From Ramlibacter montanisoli (lineage in GTDB: Bacteria; Pseudomonadota; Gammaproteobacteria; Burkholderiales; Burkholderiaceae_C), in contig NZ_JABFCS010000001.1 in the NCBI RefSeq assembly GCF_013087525.1, positions 2,976,001-3,040,000 on the forward strand: DNA of 64,000 nucleotides, written 5' to 3'. The position numbers and the translations under genes are program-made. This document shows, in pieces, positions 45,621 through 54,983 of this stretch (position 1 is the stretch's first letter; each line of letters starts with the position of its first letter). Under the pieces are notes generated by a model. The model did no database searches and was not told where the DNA came from. It saw only the letters and a program-made list of their open reading frames with translations.

Positions 45621-47679
45621 GCCGCTTGCACTTCGACCAGGCAGTCGTAGAACACGGGCGCGCGCCCGAGGTCCGTGAGCCGCTGGCTGGTGAGCTGGTT
45701 GACGTTGGTGCCGGCCAGGCCGAGCTTGCGCCACCAGATGCCCAGGCCGTTGACGACGCCGGGGCGCGCGCGCGGCGACACGCGCATGCGGCACAGGTAT
45801 TCGCCGCGGTCGTTGAAGACGCGCACCACTTGCCGGTCCTGCAGGCCGCGCGAGGACGCGTCGTCCGCGTGCATCTCCAGCAGCGGCTCGCCTTCGATGT
45901 CGCGCAGGCTCTGCACGTTGACGAAGCTGGAGTTCAGGAAGTTGCGCGCCGGCGGCGAGATCATCGCCAGCGGATAGCGCGTGGACTGCCGGCGGCCTCG
46001 TAGTTCGGCACGTGGTCCGGCAGGCCATCGAGCCCCTGGCGCGCGAGCCGCTCACTGAAGAATTCGCAGCGGCCGGACGCCGTGGGGAAACGTCCCTCGG
46101 CGAAGGGCGCGTCGGGCACCTGCAGGCTGGCGAAGCCCTGCCGCAGCAGCACTTCGAAATCCACCTTGTCGCCGAAGGCATGGCGGCACAGGGTCTCGTC
46201 GCTTTCGCGGAAGCACGGTTCGTCGAAACCCATGCGGGCGGCGAGTGCGCGGAAGACGTCGGTGTTCGTGCGGGCCTGGCCGACGGGTGCGATGGCCGGC
46301 CGGTTGAGGAGCACGTCGGTGTGGCCGTAGGACGGGTGCACGTCCCAGTGTTCCAGCTGCGTGGTGGCCGGCAGCAGGTAGTCGGCATAGTCCGCCGTGT
46401 CGGTGCGGAACTGCTCCAGCACCACGGTGAACAGGTCCTCGCGCGCGAATCCGCGCACCACCTTGCCGGACTCCGGCGCCACGGCCAGCGGGTTGCTGTT
46501 GTAGACCACCACCGCCTCGATCGCGGGACCGAAGGCGGGCGAGGCGGGGCGCAGCAGGTCGTCGCCGATGGTGACCATGTTGATCGTGCGCGGCTGCCGG
46601 CCGGCCAGCAGGTCCGGCCGCTGCAGGTAGGCGCGGTCGGCGGGGACCCAGCCGGAGTTGGACAGCAGCACGCCGCCCGCGCGATGCCGCCAGGCACCGG
46701 TGAGCGCCGGCAGGCAGGCGACGGCGCGCACCGCGTTGCCGCCGCCGCGCACCCGCTGCATGCCGTAGTTCAGGCGGATCGCCGCGGGCTTGGTGGTGCC
46801 GTAGTCGCGGGCCAGGTCGCGGATCTGCTGCGCGGGGATGCCGCAGACGGCGGCCGCGCGCTCCGGGCTCCAGCGCAGCGCGCGTTCGCGCAGCGCGTCC
46901 CAGCCGAGGGTGTGCGCTTCCAGGTAGGCGTGATCGAGCCAGTCGTTCGCCACCAGTTCGTGCATCAGCGCCAGCGCGAGGGCGGCGTCGGTGCCGGGCA
47001 GCAGCTGGAGGTGCTCGTGGCATTTCTCCGCCGTCTCGCTGCGCCGCGGGTCGATGCACACCAGCTTCGCGCCCTGGCGCTTGGCCTCCTGCGCGAGCCG
47101 CCAGAAGTGCAGGTTGCTGGCGATCGAGTTGCTGCCCCAGATGACGATCAGCTTCGCCTCGGCGAAGAACTCCACCTTCATGCCGACCTTGCCGCCCAGC
47201 GTCTGCGTCAGCGCCTCCGCGCCGGCCGAAGCGCAGATCGTGCGATCGAGCAGCGAGGCGCCGATGCGGTGGAAGAAGCGCGCCGCCATGCCATCGCCCT
47301 GCACCAGCCCCATGGTGCCGCAGTAGCTGTAAGGCAGGATCGCCTGCGGGTCGCGCGCGGCGATCGCACCGAGGCGCCGTGCGATGTCATCGAGCGCCAC
47401 GTCCCAGGCGACCGGCTCGAAGCGTCCCGATCCCTTGGGCCCCACGCGCTTCATCGGCTGCAGCAGGCGCTCCGGGTGGTAGCTGCGTTCGACGTAGTGA
47501 GACACCTTGTTGCAAAGAACGCCGGCGGTCGGGGGATGGGCGGGGTTCCCCTGCACGCGCAAGGCCACGCCGTCCTGCACTGTGGTGACGAGGGCACAGG
47601 TATCGGGACAATCGTGCGGACAGGCGCCCAGCACCTGCTGCACGCTGGCTATCTCTTTCGTTTGCGGATCGGGGGACAT
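45617..47679 (-). CDS. Molybdopterin oxidoreductase (BisC/anaerobic dehydrogenase type), frame broken once
   Basis: 687 residues after correction. The N-terminal iron-sulfur site has three Cys in GACPHDCPDTCAL and a fourth at VLCNK. The bis-MGD domains show YSYCGTMGLVQGDGM, WGSNSIASNLHFW, PGTDAALALALMHEL and the dinucleotide domain PPARNFLNSSFVNVQ. Frame shift near 45981-45987; adding a base restores TRYPLAMISPPARN. Start at 47679 or ATG 47688. No Tat signal. The electron partner is not in the window, so the reaction is unknown. Confidence 0.86.
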
Positions 47680-47772
47680 AGCATGCATTCTGCGCAAAAA
47701 GCATTGTCGCTGCCCGCGCGAGGCCGATGGTGCGACAGCCAACAGCAAGCTCTGCTCCGGGAGAATCGTTCC

Positions 47773-48902
47773 ATGCTCAACCGACGCACCTTCACCCGCG
47801 CCGTGGCTTCCGCCGCGGCCCTGGTTGCCGCCCCCGCCCTGCGCGCGCAGGGCGACCGCATCCTGCTGGCCCAGTCGGCCGCCTTCAGCGGTCCCGCGGC
47901 GCAGCTGGGGATCCAGTTCCACCAGGGCGCGAAGCTCTATTTCAACCAGCTCAATGCGCAAGGGGCGTGCATCGCCGTCCCATCGAGCTGGTGAAGCTGG
48001 ACGACGGCTACGAGCCGGATCGCTGCGCGGAGAACACCCGCAAGCTGATCACCGAGGACCCGCTGGCCCTGTTCGGCTACATCGGCACGCCGACCAGCCT
48101 GGCCGCGCTGCCGCTCGCCACCGCGTCGCGGGTGCCCTTCTTCGCGCCTTTCACCGGCGCCATGGGCCTGCGCCAGCCCTTCAACCGCTACGCCTTCCAC
48201 ATCCGCGCCTCGTACAACGACGAGACCGAGCTGATCGTCAAGCAGCTCACTTCCCTGGGGCTGCAGAAGATCGCGGTCTTCTACCAGAACGACGCCTACG
48301 GCAAGGCCGGCCTCGACGGCGTGGAGCTGGCGCTGAAGGCGCGCAACATGAAGCCGGTCGCGCTCGCGACGGTGGAACGCAACTCGGTGGTGGTGGCGCC
48401 GGCGGTCAAGACCCTGGTGCCCGCCATGCCCGATGCGATCGTGCAGATCGGCGCCTACAAGGCCTGCGCGGCCTTCATCCGCGCGGCGCGCGCGGCCGGT
48501 TTCGGCGGCACCTTCTTCAACGTGTCCTTCGTCGGCACGCAGGCGCTGGCCGATGAACTGGGCAAGGACGCCGCCGGCGTGGTCGTCTCGCAGGTGATGC
48601 CCTCGCCGTACAACGCGGCCCGCGCGATCACGCGCGAATTCAGCGACGCCGCGAAGAAGGCCGGCCCCGACTACCAGGTGAACTTCTCCAGCATGGAGGG
48701 CTACCTGGCCGCCAAGGTGCTGGCCGAGGGCCTGCGCCGCGGCCCGGCCCGGATCAGCCGCGACACCTTCATCGCCGGCATGGAGACGATGGGCGACGAA
48801 TCCTTCGGCGGCTTCAACGTGTCGTTCTCCACGAGCGACCACGTGGCGTCCAGGTTCGTCGAGCTGTCGATGCTGACGGCCGACGGCCGCGTCCGGATCT
48901 AG
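47773..48902 (+). CDS. Branched-chain amino acid-type ABC substrate-binding protein (frame broken once)
   Basis: 376 residues after correction. The N-terminus NRRTFTRAVASAAAL looks like a twin-arginine or lipoprotein-free Sec/Tat signal ending near LRAQ. Peripla_BP_6 features: ILLAQSAAFSGPAAQLG, FGYIGTPTSLAALPLA, IAVFYQNDAYGKAGLDG and FFNVSFVGTQAL. The G4 run 47962-47965 needs one more base to give NAQGGVHRRPIELVKLDDGY. No ABC permease is adjacent, so it may feed a distant Liv transporter or be a chemoreceptor partner. GGGAGA Shine-Dalgarno. Confidence 0.88.
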
Positions 48903-50068
48903 GCGAGGCTGCGCACTTCGGCCAGTCCTTCCATGAAGGCCTGGCAGCGCGCCAGCTGTTCCAGGCTCACGTATTCATCCGGCTGGTGCGCCTGGGCGAT
49001 GCTGCCGGGGCCGCACACCACGGTGCGGATCCCGGCGTTCTTGAACAGGCCCGCCTCGGTGCCGAAGGCCACCTGCGTCGTGCGCTGCTCGCCGGCCAGC
49101 CGCATGGCCAGCCGGGTGACGTCGTCCTCGGCGGAGCCGAGGAAGCTGGGGATCTCGCAGATCGTCTCGAAGCGAAAGCCCGTGTCGGGCGCCACCTGCT
49201 GCATCGCCGGCTCGAGCGAACGCGCATAGGCCACCACCTGCTCCTGCATCCGGCGGGCGTCGGCCGTGGGCAGGTCGCGGAACTCGTAGCGGAACTCCGC
49301 GTCGCGCGGCACCACGTTGTCGGCGATGCCGCCGTGGAACTGGCCCACGCTGGCGGTGGAGAAGGGAACGTCGAAGCCCTCGTAGCGCGGCTCCTCGCGC
49401 TCGAAGCCTTCGGCCATGTCGCGCACGCGGCCGACCACGCGCGCCGCCAGCTCGATCGCGTTGACCGAGTGCGGCGTGAGCGAGGAATGCGCCTCCTTGC
49501 CGCGCACGCAGCAGCGGTAGCGGTACACGCCCTTGTGGGCGATGGCCGGCACCATGCTGGTGGGCTCGCCGACGATGCAGGCCAGCGGCGCGATCCCGGC
49601 CTCGCGCATGTCGGCGATCAGTTCCTTCACGCCGAAGCAGCCGATCTCCTCCTCGTAGCTGAAGGCCAGGTGGATCGCGAAGGGCGCCTTGCTGTTGAGG
49701 AAGCGCTCCGCATGGGCGACGGCGGTGGCGATGAAGCCCTTCATGTCGGCCGAGCCCCGGCCATACAGCCGCCCGTCGCGCACCACGGCGCCCAGCGGGT
49801 CGACCGACCAGTCCTGGCCGTCCCAGGGCACGGTGTCCGTGTGCCCGGACAGGATGATCCCGGCCGGCTTGCCCTCGCCCAGGGTGGCGAACAGGTTGGC
49901 CTTGGTGCGCTCGGCGTTGTAGCTCAGCCGGGACTTCACGCCCAGCCGGGCCAGCTCGTCGCGGATGCAGTGGATGAGCGCGAGATTGGAGTTGGCGCTG
50001 ACGGTGTTGAAGCCGACCAGGGTGCGCGCGAACTCCAGCGCGCGGGGTGCGGGGGTGGGTACAGCCAT
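48899..50068 (-). CDS. argE: Acetylornithine deacetylase
   Basis: 389 residues from the ATG at 50068 (GGAGA nine bases ahead). M20 family zinc site: ILSGHTDTVP (His and Asp), RGSADMKG, SYEEEIGCFG (catalytic Glu) and GEPTSM. The C-terminal GPGSIAQAHQPDEYV supplies the last His. The dimerisation domain contains GKEAHSSLTPHSVNAI, typical for ArgE rather than DapE. Converts N-acetylornithine to ornithine. Convergent with the solute-binding gene, overlapping by four bases. Intact. Confidence 0.93.
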   Translation of the reverse strand: MAVPTPAPRALEFARTLVGFNTVSANSNLALIHCIRDELARLGVKSRLSYNAERTKANLFATLGEGKPAGIILSGHTDTVPWDGQDWSVDPLGAVVRDGRLYGRGSADMKGFIATAVAHAERFLNSKAPFAIHLAFSYEEEIGCFGVKELIADMREAGIAPLACIVGEPTSMVPAIAHKGVYRYRCCVRGKEAHSSLTPHSVNAIELAARVVGRVRDMAEGFEREEPRYEGFDVPFSTASVGQFHGGIADNVVPRDAEFRYEFRDLPTADARRMQEQVVAYARSLEPAMQQVAPDTGFRFETICEIPSFLGSAEDDVTRLAMRLAGEQRTTQVAFGTEAGLFKNAGIRTVVCGPGSIAQAHQPDEYVSLEQLARCQAFMEGLAEVRSLA

Positions 50069-50168
50069 GCGCCCCATTCTCCGCGAAACTTCCCGGATTA
50101 CCCCTCATAGGCACAGGACGGGCGCCTCGCTAGACTGGCGGGCTCCCCAGCAGGACCCCCAACTCCCC

Positions 50169-51364
50169 ATGAAGCTCCTGGACTCCATCGTCACCGAAGC
50201 CGCGTCCATCGTGGCGCTGCGCCGCGACATCCACGCCCATCCCGAACTCTGCTTCCAGGAAGTGCGCACCGCCGACCTGGTCGCCGCCAAGCTCACCGAG
50301 TGGGGCATTCCCGTGCACCGCGGCCTGGGCGGCACCGGCGTGGTCGGCATCGTCAAGAACGGCAGCTCCTCCCGCGCCGTCGGCCTGCGCGCCGACATGG
50401 ACGCCCTGCCCATGCAGGAATTCAACACCTTCGCGCATGCCAGCAAGCACGCCGGCAAGATGCACGCCTGCGGCCACGACGGCCACACCGCGATGCTGCT
50501 GGCCGCGGCCCGCCACTTCGCGAAGAACCGCCATTTCGACGGCACCGTGTACCTGATCTTCCAGCCGGCCGAGGAAGGCGGCGGCGGCGCCCGCGAGATG
50601 ATCAAGGACGGCCTGTTCGAGAAGTTCCCGATGGAGGCCGTGTTCGGCATGCACAACTGGCCGGGCACCCAGGTCGGCCGCTTCGCCGTCAGCCCCGGGC
50701 CGGTGATGGCCTCCACCGCCGAATTCAAGGTCACCATCCACGGCAAGGGCGGCCACGGCGCGATGCCGCACCTGGGCACGGACCCGGTCCCGATCGCCTG
50801 CCAGATGGTGCAGGCCTTCCAGACCATCGTCAGCCGCAACATCAAGCCGGTGGACGCCGGCGTGGTGTCGGTCACCATGATCCATTCGGGCGAGGCCACC
50901 AACGTGATCCCCGACAGCTGCGAGCTGCAGGGCACGGTGCGCACCTTCCGCGCCGAAGTGCAGGACATGATCGAGGCGCGCATGAAGAAGATCGCCGAGC
51001 ACGTGAGCGCGGCCCACGACGCCACCTGCGAGTTCGCGTTCCAGCGCAACTACCCGGCCACGGTGAACTCCCCGCCGAGGCGGAGTTCGCGCGCAAGGTG
51101 ATGGCCTCCATCGTCGGCGAGGCGAACGTGCAGGTGCAGGAACCGACCATGGGCGCCGAGGACTTCGCCTTCATGCTGCAGGCCAAGCCGGGCGCGTACT
51201 GCTTCATCGCCAACGGCGACGGCAGCCACCGCGAGATGGGCCACGGCGCCGGCCCCTGCATGCTGCACAACCCCAGCTACGACTTCAACGACGACCTGAT
51301 CCCGCTGGGCGCCACCTACTGGGTGCGGCTGGCCGAGGAGTGGCTCGCCACGGCCCGCGCATGA
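50169..51364 (+). CDS. M20D amidohydrolase (hippurate hydrolase/AbgB-like), frame broken once
   Basis: 398 residues after correction. RRDIHAHPELCFQEVRTADL, the ADMDALPMQE site, MHACGHDGHTAMLL (metal ligands), QPAEEGGGGAREM and the C-terminal EDFAFMLQAKPGAY. The frame breaks at the C4 run 51070-51073; one more base gives VNSPAEAEFARKVMASI. Members hydrolyse N-acyl amino acids. The overlapping downstream gene (ATGA) is a predicted hydrolase, so they may act in sequence. Substrate not known. Confidence 0.92.
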
Positions 51365-52458
51365 GCGGGGCGCGCGACGCTTTTTCCGGGGACTACGCGC
51401 AGGCGCGCCAGAAGTTCCTCGCCGCGGCGGCGGATGCCGGCCTGCGGGTGGAAGGCAGGCCGCATCCGCTGCCCGGCCTGCAGGGCGAGCCCCTGGCCAT
51501 GGACGTCGCCCGCGACGGCCATCCCAGTGCCTCGAAGCTGCTGATCGTCAGCAGCGCCTGCCACGGAGTCGAGGGCTTCTGCGGCAGCGGCGTGCAGGTG
51601 GCGGCGCTGCGCGATGCCCAGTGGCGCGCCCATGCCGCCGAGCGCGGCGTGGCGGTGCTGTACATCCACGCGCTGAATCCCTACGGCTTCTCGCACGTGC
51701 GCCGCACGACGCACGAGGGCGTGGACCTGAACCGCAACTTCCACGACTTCTCCAGGCCGCTGCCGGTGAACGCGGAGTACCGCGAGCTGCACCCGCTGCT
51801 GGTGCCGCCGGAATGGCCGCCCACGGAGCAGAACGCGCAGGCGATCGCGGCCTACATCGAACGCCACGGCGAAAAGGCCTACCAGGCGGCGATCTCGCGC
51901 GGGCAGTACGAGTTCGCCGACGGCCTGTTCTACGGCGGCAAGGCGCCGGCCTGGAGCAACCTCGCCCTGCGCGAAACCCTCGGCATCCACGGCCGGCGCG
52001 CCGCGCGCATCGCCTGGATCGACATCCACACCGGCCTGGGCCCCAACGGCGTGGGCGAGCGCATCTACGCCGGCCGCGAGGACGCGGCGGCGACCGCGCG
52101 GGCCCGGCAGTGGTGGGGTGGCGGCGGCCGCACGCCGGTCACCTCCATCTACGACGGCTCTTCCAGCTCCGCCTTCCTCACCGGCCTGATGTGGACTTCC
52201 ATCTACGAGGAGTGCCCGCAGGCCGAGTACACCGGCATGGCGCTGGAATACGGCACGCTGCCGGTGCTGCAGGTCTTCCAGGCGCTGCGCGGCGCGCAGT
52301 GGCTGGCCGCGCATCCCGATGCGCCGGCGGACGTGGCCGAGGGCATCCGCCGCGACATGATGGAAGCGTTCTACACGGACAGCGACGCGTGGCGCGAGCA
52401 GATCCTGGCGCAGGCGCGCGAGGCGCTGTTCCAGGCGGTGGACGGGCTGGCCGGCTGA
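51361..52458 (+). CDS. DUF2817 (M14-like) metallopeptidase family protein
   Basis: 365 residues from the ATG at 51361, overlapping the amidohydrolase stop (ATGA). The M14-type zinc site is predicted from SACHGVEGFCGSG (His and Glu), EGVDLNRNFHDFSRP and IDIHTGLGPNG; GMALEYGTLPV may hold the catalytic Glu. Such proteins are annotated as DUF2817 hydrolases of unknown substrate. No signal peptide. It is followed by a palindromic repeat that separates it from the convergent coaX gene. Confidence 0.85.
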   Translation: MSGARDAFSGDYAQARQKFLAAAADAGLRVEGRPHPLPGLQGEPLAMDVARDGHPSASKLLIVSSACHGVEGFCGSGVQVAALRDAQWRAHAAERGVAVLYIHALNPYGFSHVRRTTHEGVDLNRNFHDFSRPLPVNAEYRELHPLLVPPEWPPTEQNAQAIAAYIERHGEKAYQAAISRGQYEFADGLFYGGKAPAWSNLALRETLGIHGRRAARIAWIDIHTGLGPNGVGERIYAGREDAAATARARQWWGGGGRTPVTSIYDGSSSSAFLTGLMWTSIYEECPQAEYTGMALEYGTLPVLQVFQALRGAQWLAAHPDAPADVAEGIRRDMMEAFYTDSDAWREQILAQAREALFQAVDGLAG

Positions 52459-52462
52459 GACG

Positions 52463-52492
52463 CCCTGGGTCCCCGCCTGCGCGGGGATGACG
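52463..52492. repeat. 30-base palindromic element between convergent genes, copy 2 (inverted)
   Basis: CCCTGGGTCCCCGCCTGCGC plus the ten bases after it, an exact inverted copy of 44061-44090. It lies five bases after the DUF2817 stop and eight before the coaX stop. The GC-rich stem with no long T-run argues for a mobile or repeated palindrome that can double as a terminator. Confidence 0.8.
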
Positions 52493-52500
52493 GCGCAAGC

Positions 52501-53273
52501 TCAGGCCGCCAGCGCGCGCGACTGCGCGATCACCAGCAGGCCGTCGAAGATCAGGCTTTCCAGCAGCTCGAAGTGCACCGACATGTGCGGTGCCATCTTC
52601 CAGCCCGCGCCGCCCGTCATGTAGCAGGCGGGCTCCGCGCCGCAGCGATGCCGCACGTGCTGCACCATGCGTTCGATGGCGCCCGAGATCGCGAAGGTGC
52701 CGCCGCTGGTGAGCGCATCGCTGGTGTTGGTGGGGAATTCGCGCACTTCGCCGGTGGGCACGTGCAGCCCCGCGGTGCCGCTTTCCAGCGCGCGCAGCAT
52801 GATGCCGTGCCCGGGCAGGATGAAGCCGCCGAGGAAGCGGCCGTGGCCGTCCACCGCTTCCACGGTGACGGCGGTGCCCACCATCACCACCACCATCGGC
52901 CGCTGCGGCCCCTGCGCCAGCATGCGGTGGCGCGCGCCGATCATGGCCACCCAGCGGTCGGCGCCGAGCCGGGTCGGATGGTCGAGCCGTTGATCACCCC
53001 GGCCTCGGCGGCGCTGGCCACGACCCAGTGCGCGGGCACGACCCAGAGCTCCTCCATCTGCTCCTCGACGCGGCGCTTGACCGCGTCGCCGGCCACGCAG
53101 CAACCCAGCATGCGCTCGGGCGCCTGCAGGCCCGCCCACTCGCCGTCGGCCAGCTTGTCGATGTTCTCCAGGAATTCGGCGCCGGTGGCGATCGGCTGGG
53201 CGTCGACCGCCGGAGAGGGATAGAGCGCCCACTTCAGGCGCGTGTTGCCGACGTCGACGGCCAGGAAGGTCAT
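52501..53273 (-). CDS. coaX: Type III pantothenate kinase (frame broken once)
   Basis: 257 residues after correction, from the ATG at 53273. [16 protein letters not shown] (ATP loop with Asp), then [29 protein letters not shown] and [20 protein letters not shown]. Frame shift near 52978-52984; one more base gives the PTRLGADRW junction. First step of coenzyme A synthesis. Because CoA is essential and no other kinase is visible here, a genuine null is unlikely, which supports the error explanation. Confidence 0.93.
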
Positions 53274-53296
53274 GGAGCTGCCGGTGGGCCGCGGCC

Positions 53297-54221
53297 TCAA
53301 GCGGCGGCCTGGAGCGAAACCTGCAGGCCGGCCAGCATGTCGCCGGCCGCCTGCTCCTGCGTCCTGAGCGAGGCGCAGTCGTGTCCCACCTGCTGCAGCG
53401 CCGACATCAGCTCCTTGCGGGCGCGGCGTGCCGCGTCCAGCCCTTCGGGCGCGGCCCCTGTTCGGCGACCGCGGCCAGCTTCTGCCGGGCGCCCTTCAGG
53501 TCGGAATCGAGCAGCCGCTGCAAGGTCTCCATGAGCGCGGCGCGGCGCTTGGCGACGCCGCGGCAGCGCTCGGAAGCATCCTGGGCCGCGGAGTTGGCGG
53601 CGCGCAGCAGCTTCAGGCGCTCCACCAGCAGCTCGCAGCGCTCGTTGTCCTGGCGGATCTGGTCCTGGGCCGCGGCATCGCCGCCGGCCGCCGTGCGCGC
53701 CTTGAGCTGGTTGCGCATGTCCTGCAGCCAGCGCGCACCCTGCTCCATGATCTTCTCGATCGCGCGGATCTCCACGTCGAACTCCAGCGCGCTGCGCTCG
53801 GCCGCCGCGCCCAGCGACTGCTGCTTGCGCTGCAGCTCGCGCACCTCGTCGGCGAGGTCTTCGGCGGCGTGCGTGGTGCGCTCGTGGTGCGACGCGAATC
53901 CGGCGGCGGCCTCCTGCCCTTGCCGGTGACGCGGGCCAGCAGGCCCTTGCGCTCCAGCATCGACAGGTCCAGCTTGTCCAGGTGTTCGTGCAGCGCCTCG
54001 CTGGCGCCGGCCACGCCGCGCACGTCGGGCTCGCGCACCTGCGCTTCGATCTGCTTGCACAGGTCCAGCAGGCGGCGCACGTGCCCGCTGCCCGCGTCGG
54101 CCGCCATCTGGTTCAGCCACGCGTCCGGCGATGCCGCCGCGGCCGGACGCATCTTGAGCTGGGCCAGCTTGGCCGGCGTCATCAGCGATGCCGTGCGGTC
54201 TTCGTCGGAATGGTCGCGCAT
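53297..54221 (-). CDS. Coiled-coil protein of unknown function (two frame breaks)
   Basis: About 308 residues after correction. The N-terminal [25 protein letters not shown] and [21 protein letters not shown] are followed by a long helical, Glu/Arg/Gln-rich region ([54 protein letters not shown]). Frame shifts at 53917-53919 and 53455-53458; corrected, it ends in [14 protein letters not shown] do not recognise the family. It lies between coaX and the LuxR gene on the same strand. Confidence 0.6.
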
Positions 54222-54259
54222 GGGCGCAATGGTAAACCCGCGCCCCCGGGCCCCAAGCG

Positions 54260-54926
54260 CTAGATGGCGCCCAGCCAGCAGGCCCGTTGGATCGCCGCCA
54301 TCTTGTTGTCCACCTTCAGCTTGTTCATGGCGTTGGCCAGGTGGTAGTTGACGGTGCGCTCGGTGCACTGGAGTTCCAGCGCGGTCTCCCGCGCAGTCTT
54401 GCCCTGGAAGGCCAGTTCCAGGCACTCCCGCTCCCGCGGGCTCAGCCTGGAGCGGGCGTTGGCGATCGAGCGCTTCACCAGCGGCCAGATGTTCAGGGCC
54501 GACCAGGCGAGCAGCGCCGCCTCGGTGCGGTCGGTCAGCTCGCGCGGGCTGAACATGAAGCATTCGAAGGCGCGGCCGGCCGGCAGGGAGAACTCCACCC
54601 GCACCACGGTCTGGTAGCCGTGGGCCAGCCAGAGCAGCCGCCAGCGGCTGGTGCGCTCGGGGTCGGACTTGGAGATCGTCTGCCAGGCGACCAGGGGGCG
54701 TCCGAATCGCGCCAGCGGGCGCCGAAGTCCCGGCTGTCGGCCAGGGCGGTCGCGGCTTCGGAGACCAGCGGGGGTGGACGGCCACGACCTGGCGGTCGTC
54801 GCTGCCGCCGAAGGGATCCGGCCCGAGGACGACCACGGCCTCCACGGAGAACTCGCGCAGGGCCGCCACCCAGTCGCTGAGGATCCCGTCCAGGCTGACA
54901 CTGTCAAAGTTAACAGGGATCCCCAT
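54260..54926 (-). CDS. LuxR-family regulator with autoinducer-binding-like domain (two frame breaks)
   Basis: 222 residues after correction. The C-terminal HTH (about 157-222) has LSPRERECLELAFQGKTARETALEL and TVNYHLANAMNKLKVDNKMAAIQRA, typical of quorum-sensing LuxR proteins. The N-terminal domain (WRLLWLAHGYQTVVRVEFSLPAG, ECFMFSP) resembles an autoinducer-binding fold. Frame breaks at 54694-54698 and 54770-54774, each a G5 run lacking one base. Divergent from the quorum-sensing kinase by 57 bases. No AHL synthase is in view, so it may be a LuxR solo. Confidence 0.85.
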
Positions 54927-54939
54927 GCCTCGCCGTTCG

Positions 54940-54968
54940 TATCACCGCTGGGCTGTGACAATATCACC
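54940..54968. promoter_or_regulatory. TATCACC direct repeats in the luxR/kinase divergent promoter
   Basis: TATCACC occurs at 54940-54946 and 54962-54968, starting 22 bases apart (about two helical turns) on the same face of the 57-base divergent region. An AT-rich CAATAT run lies between. This looks like a site for a DNA-binding protein or overlapping promoters. The binder is unknown. Confidence 0.35.
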
Positions 54969-54983
54969 TTAAGACCATCTCCC

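Noticed and set aside
54901..54916. CTGTCAAAGTTAACAG as a second lux box at luxR
   Set aside because: Only 12 of 16 positions are symmetric and it lies inside the first codons of luxR, downstream of its start; kept only as a weak note.
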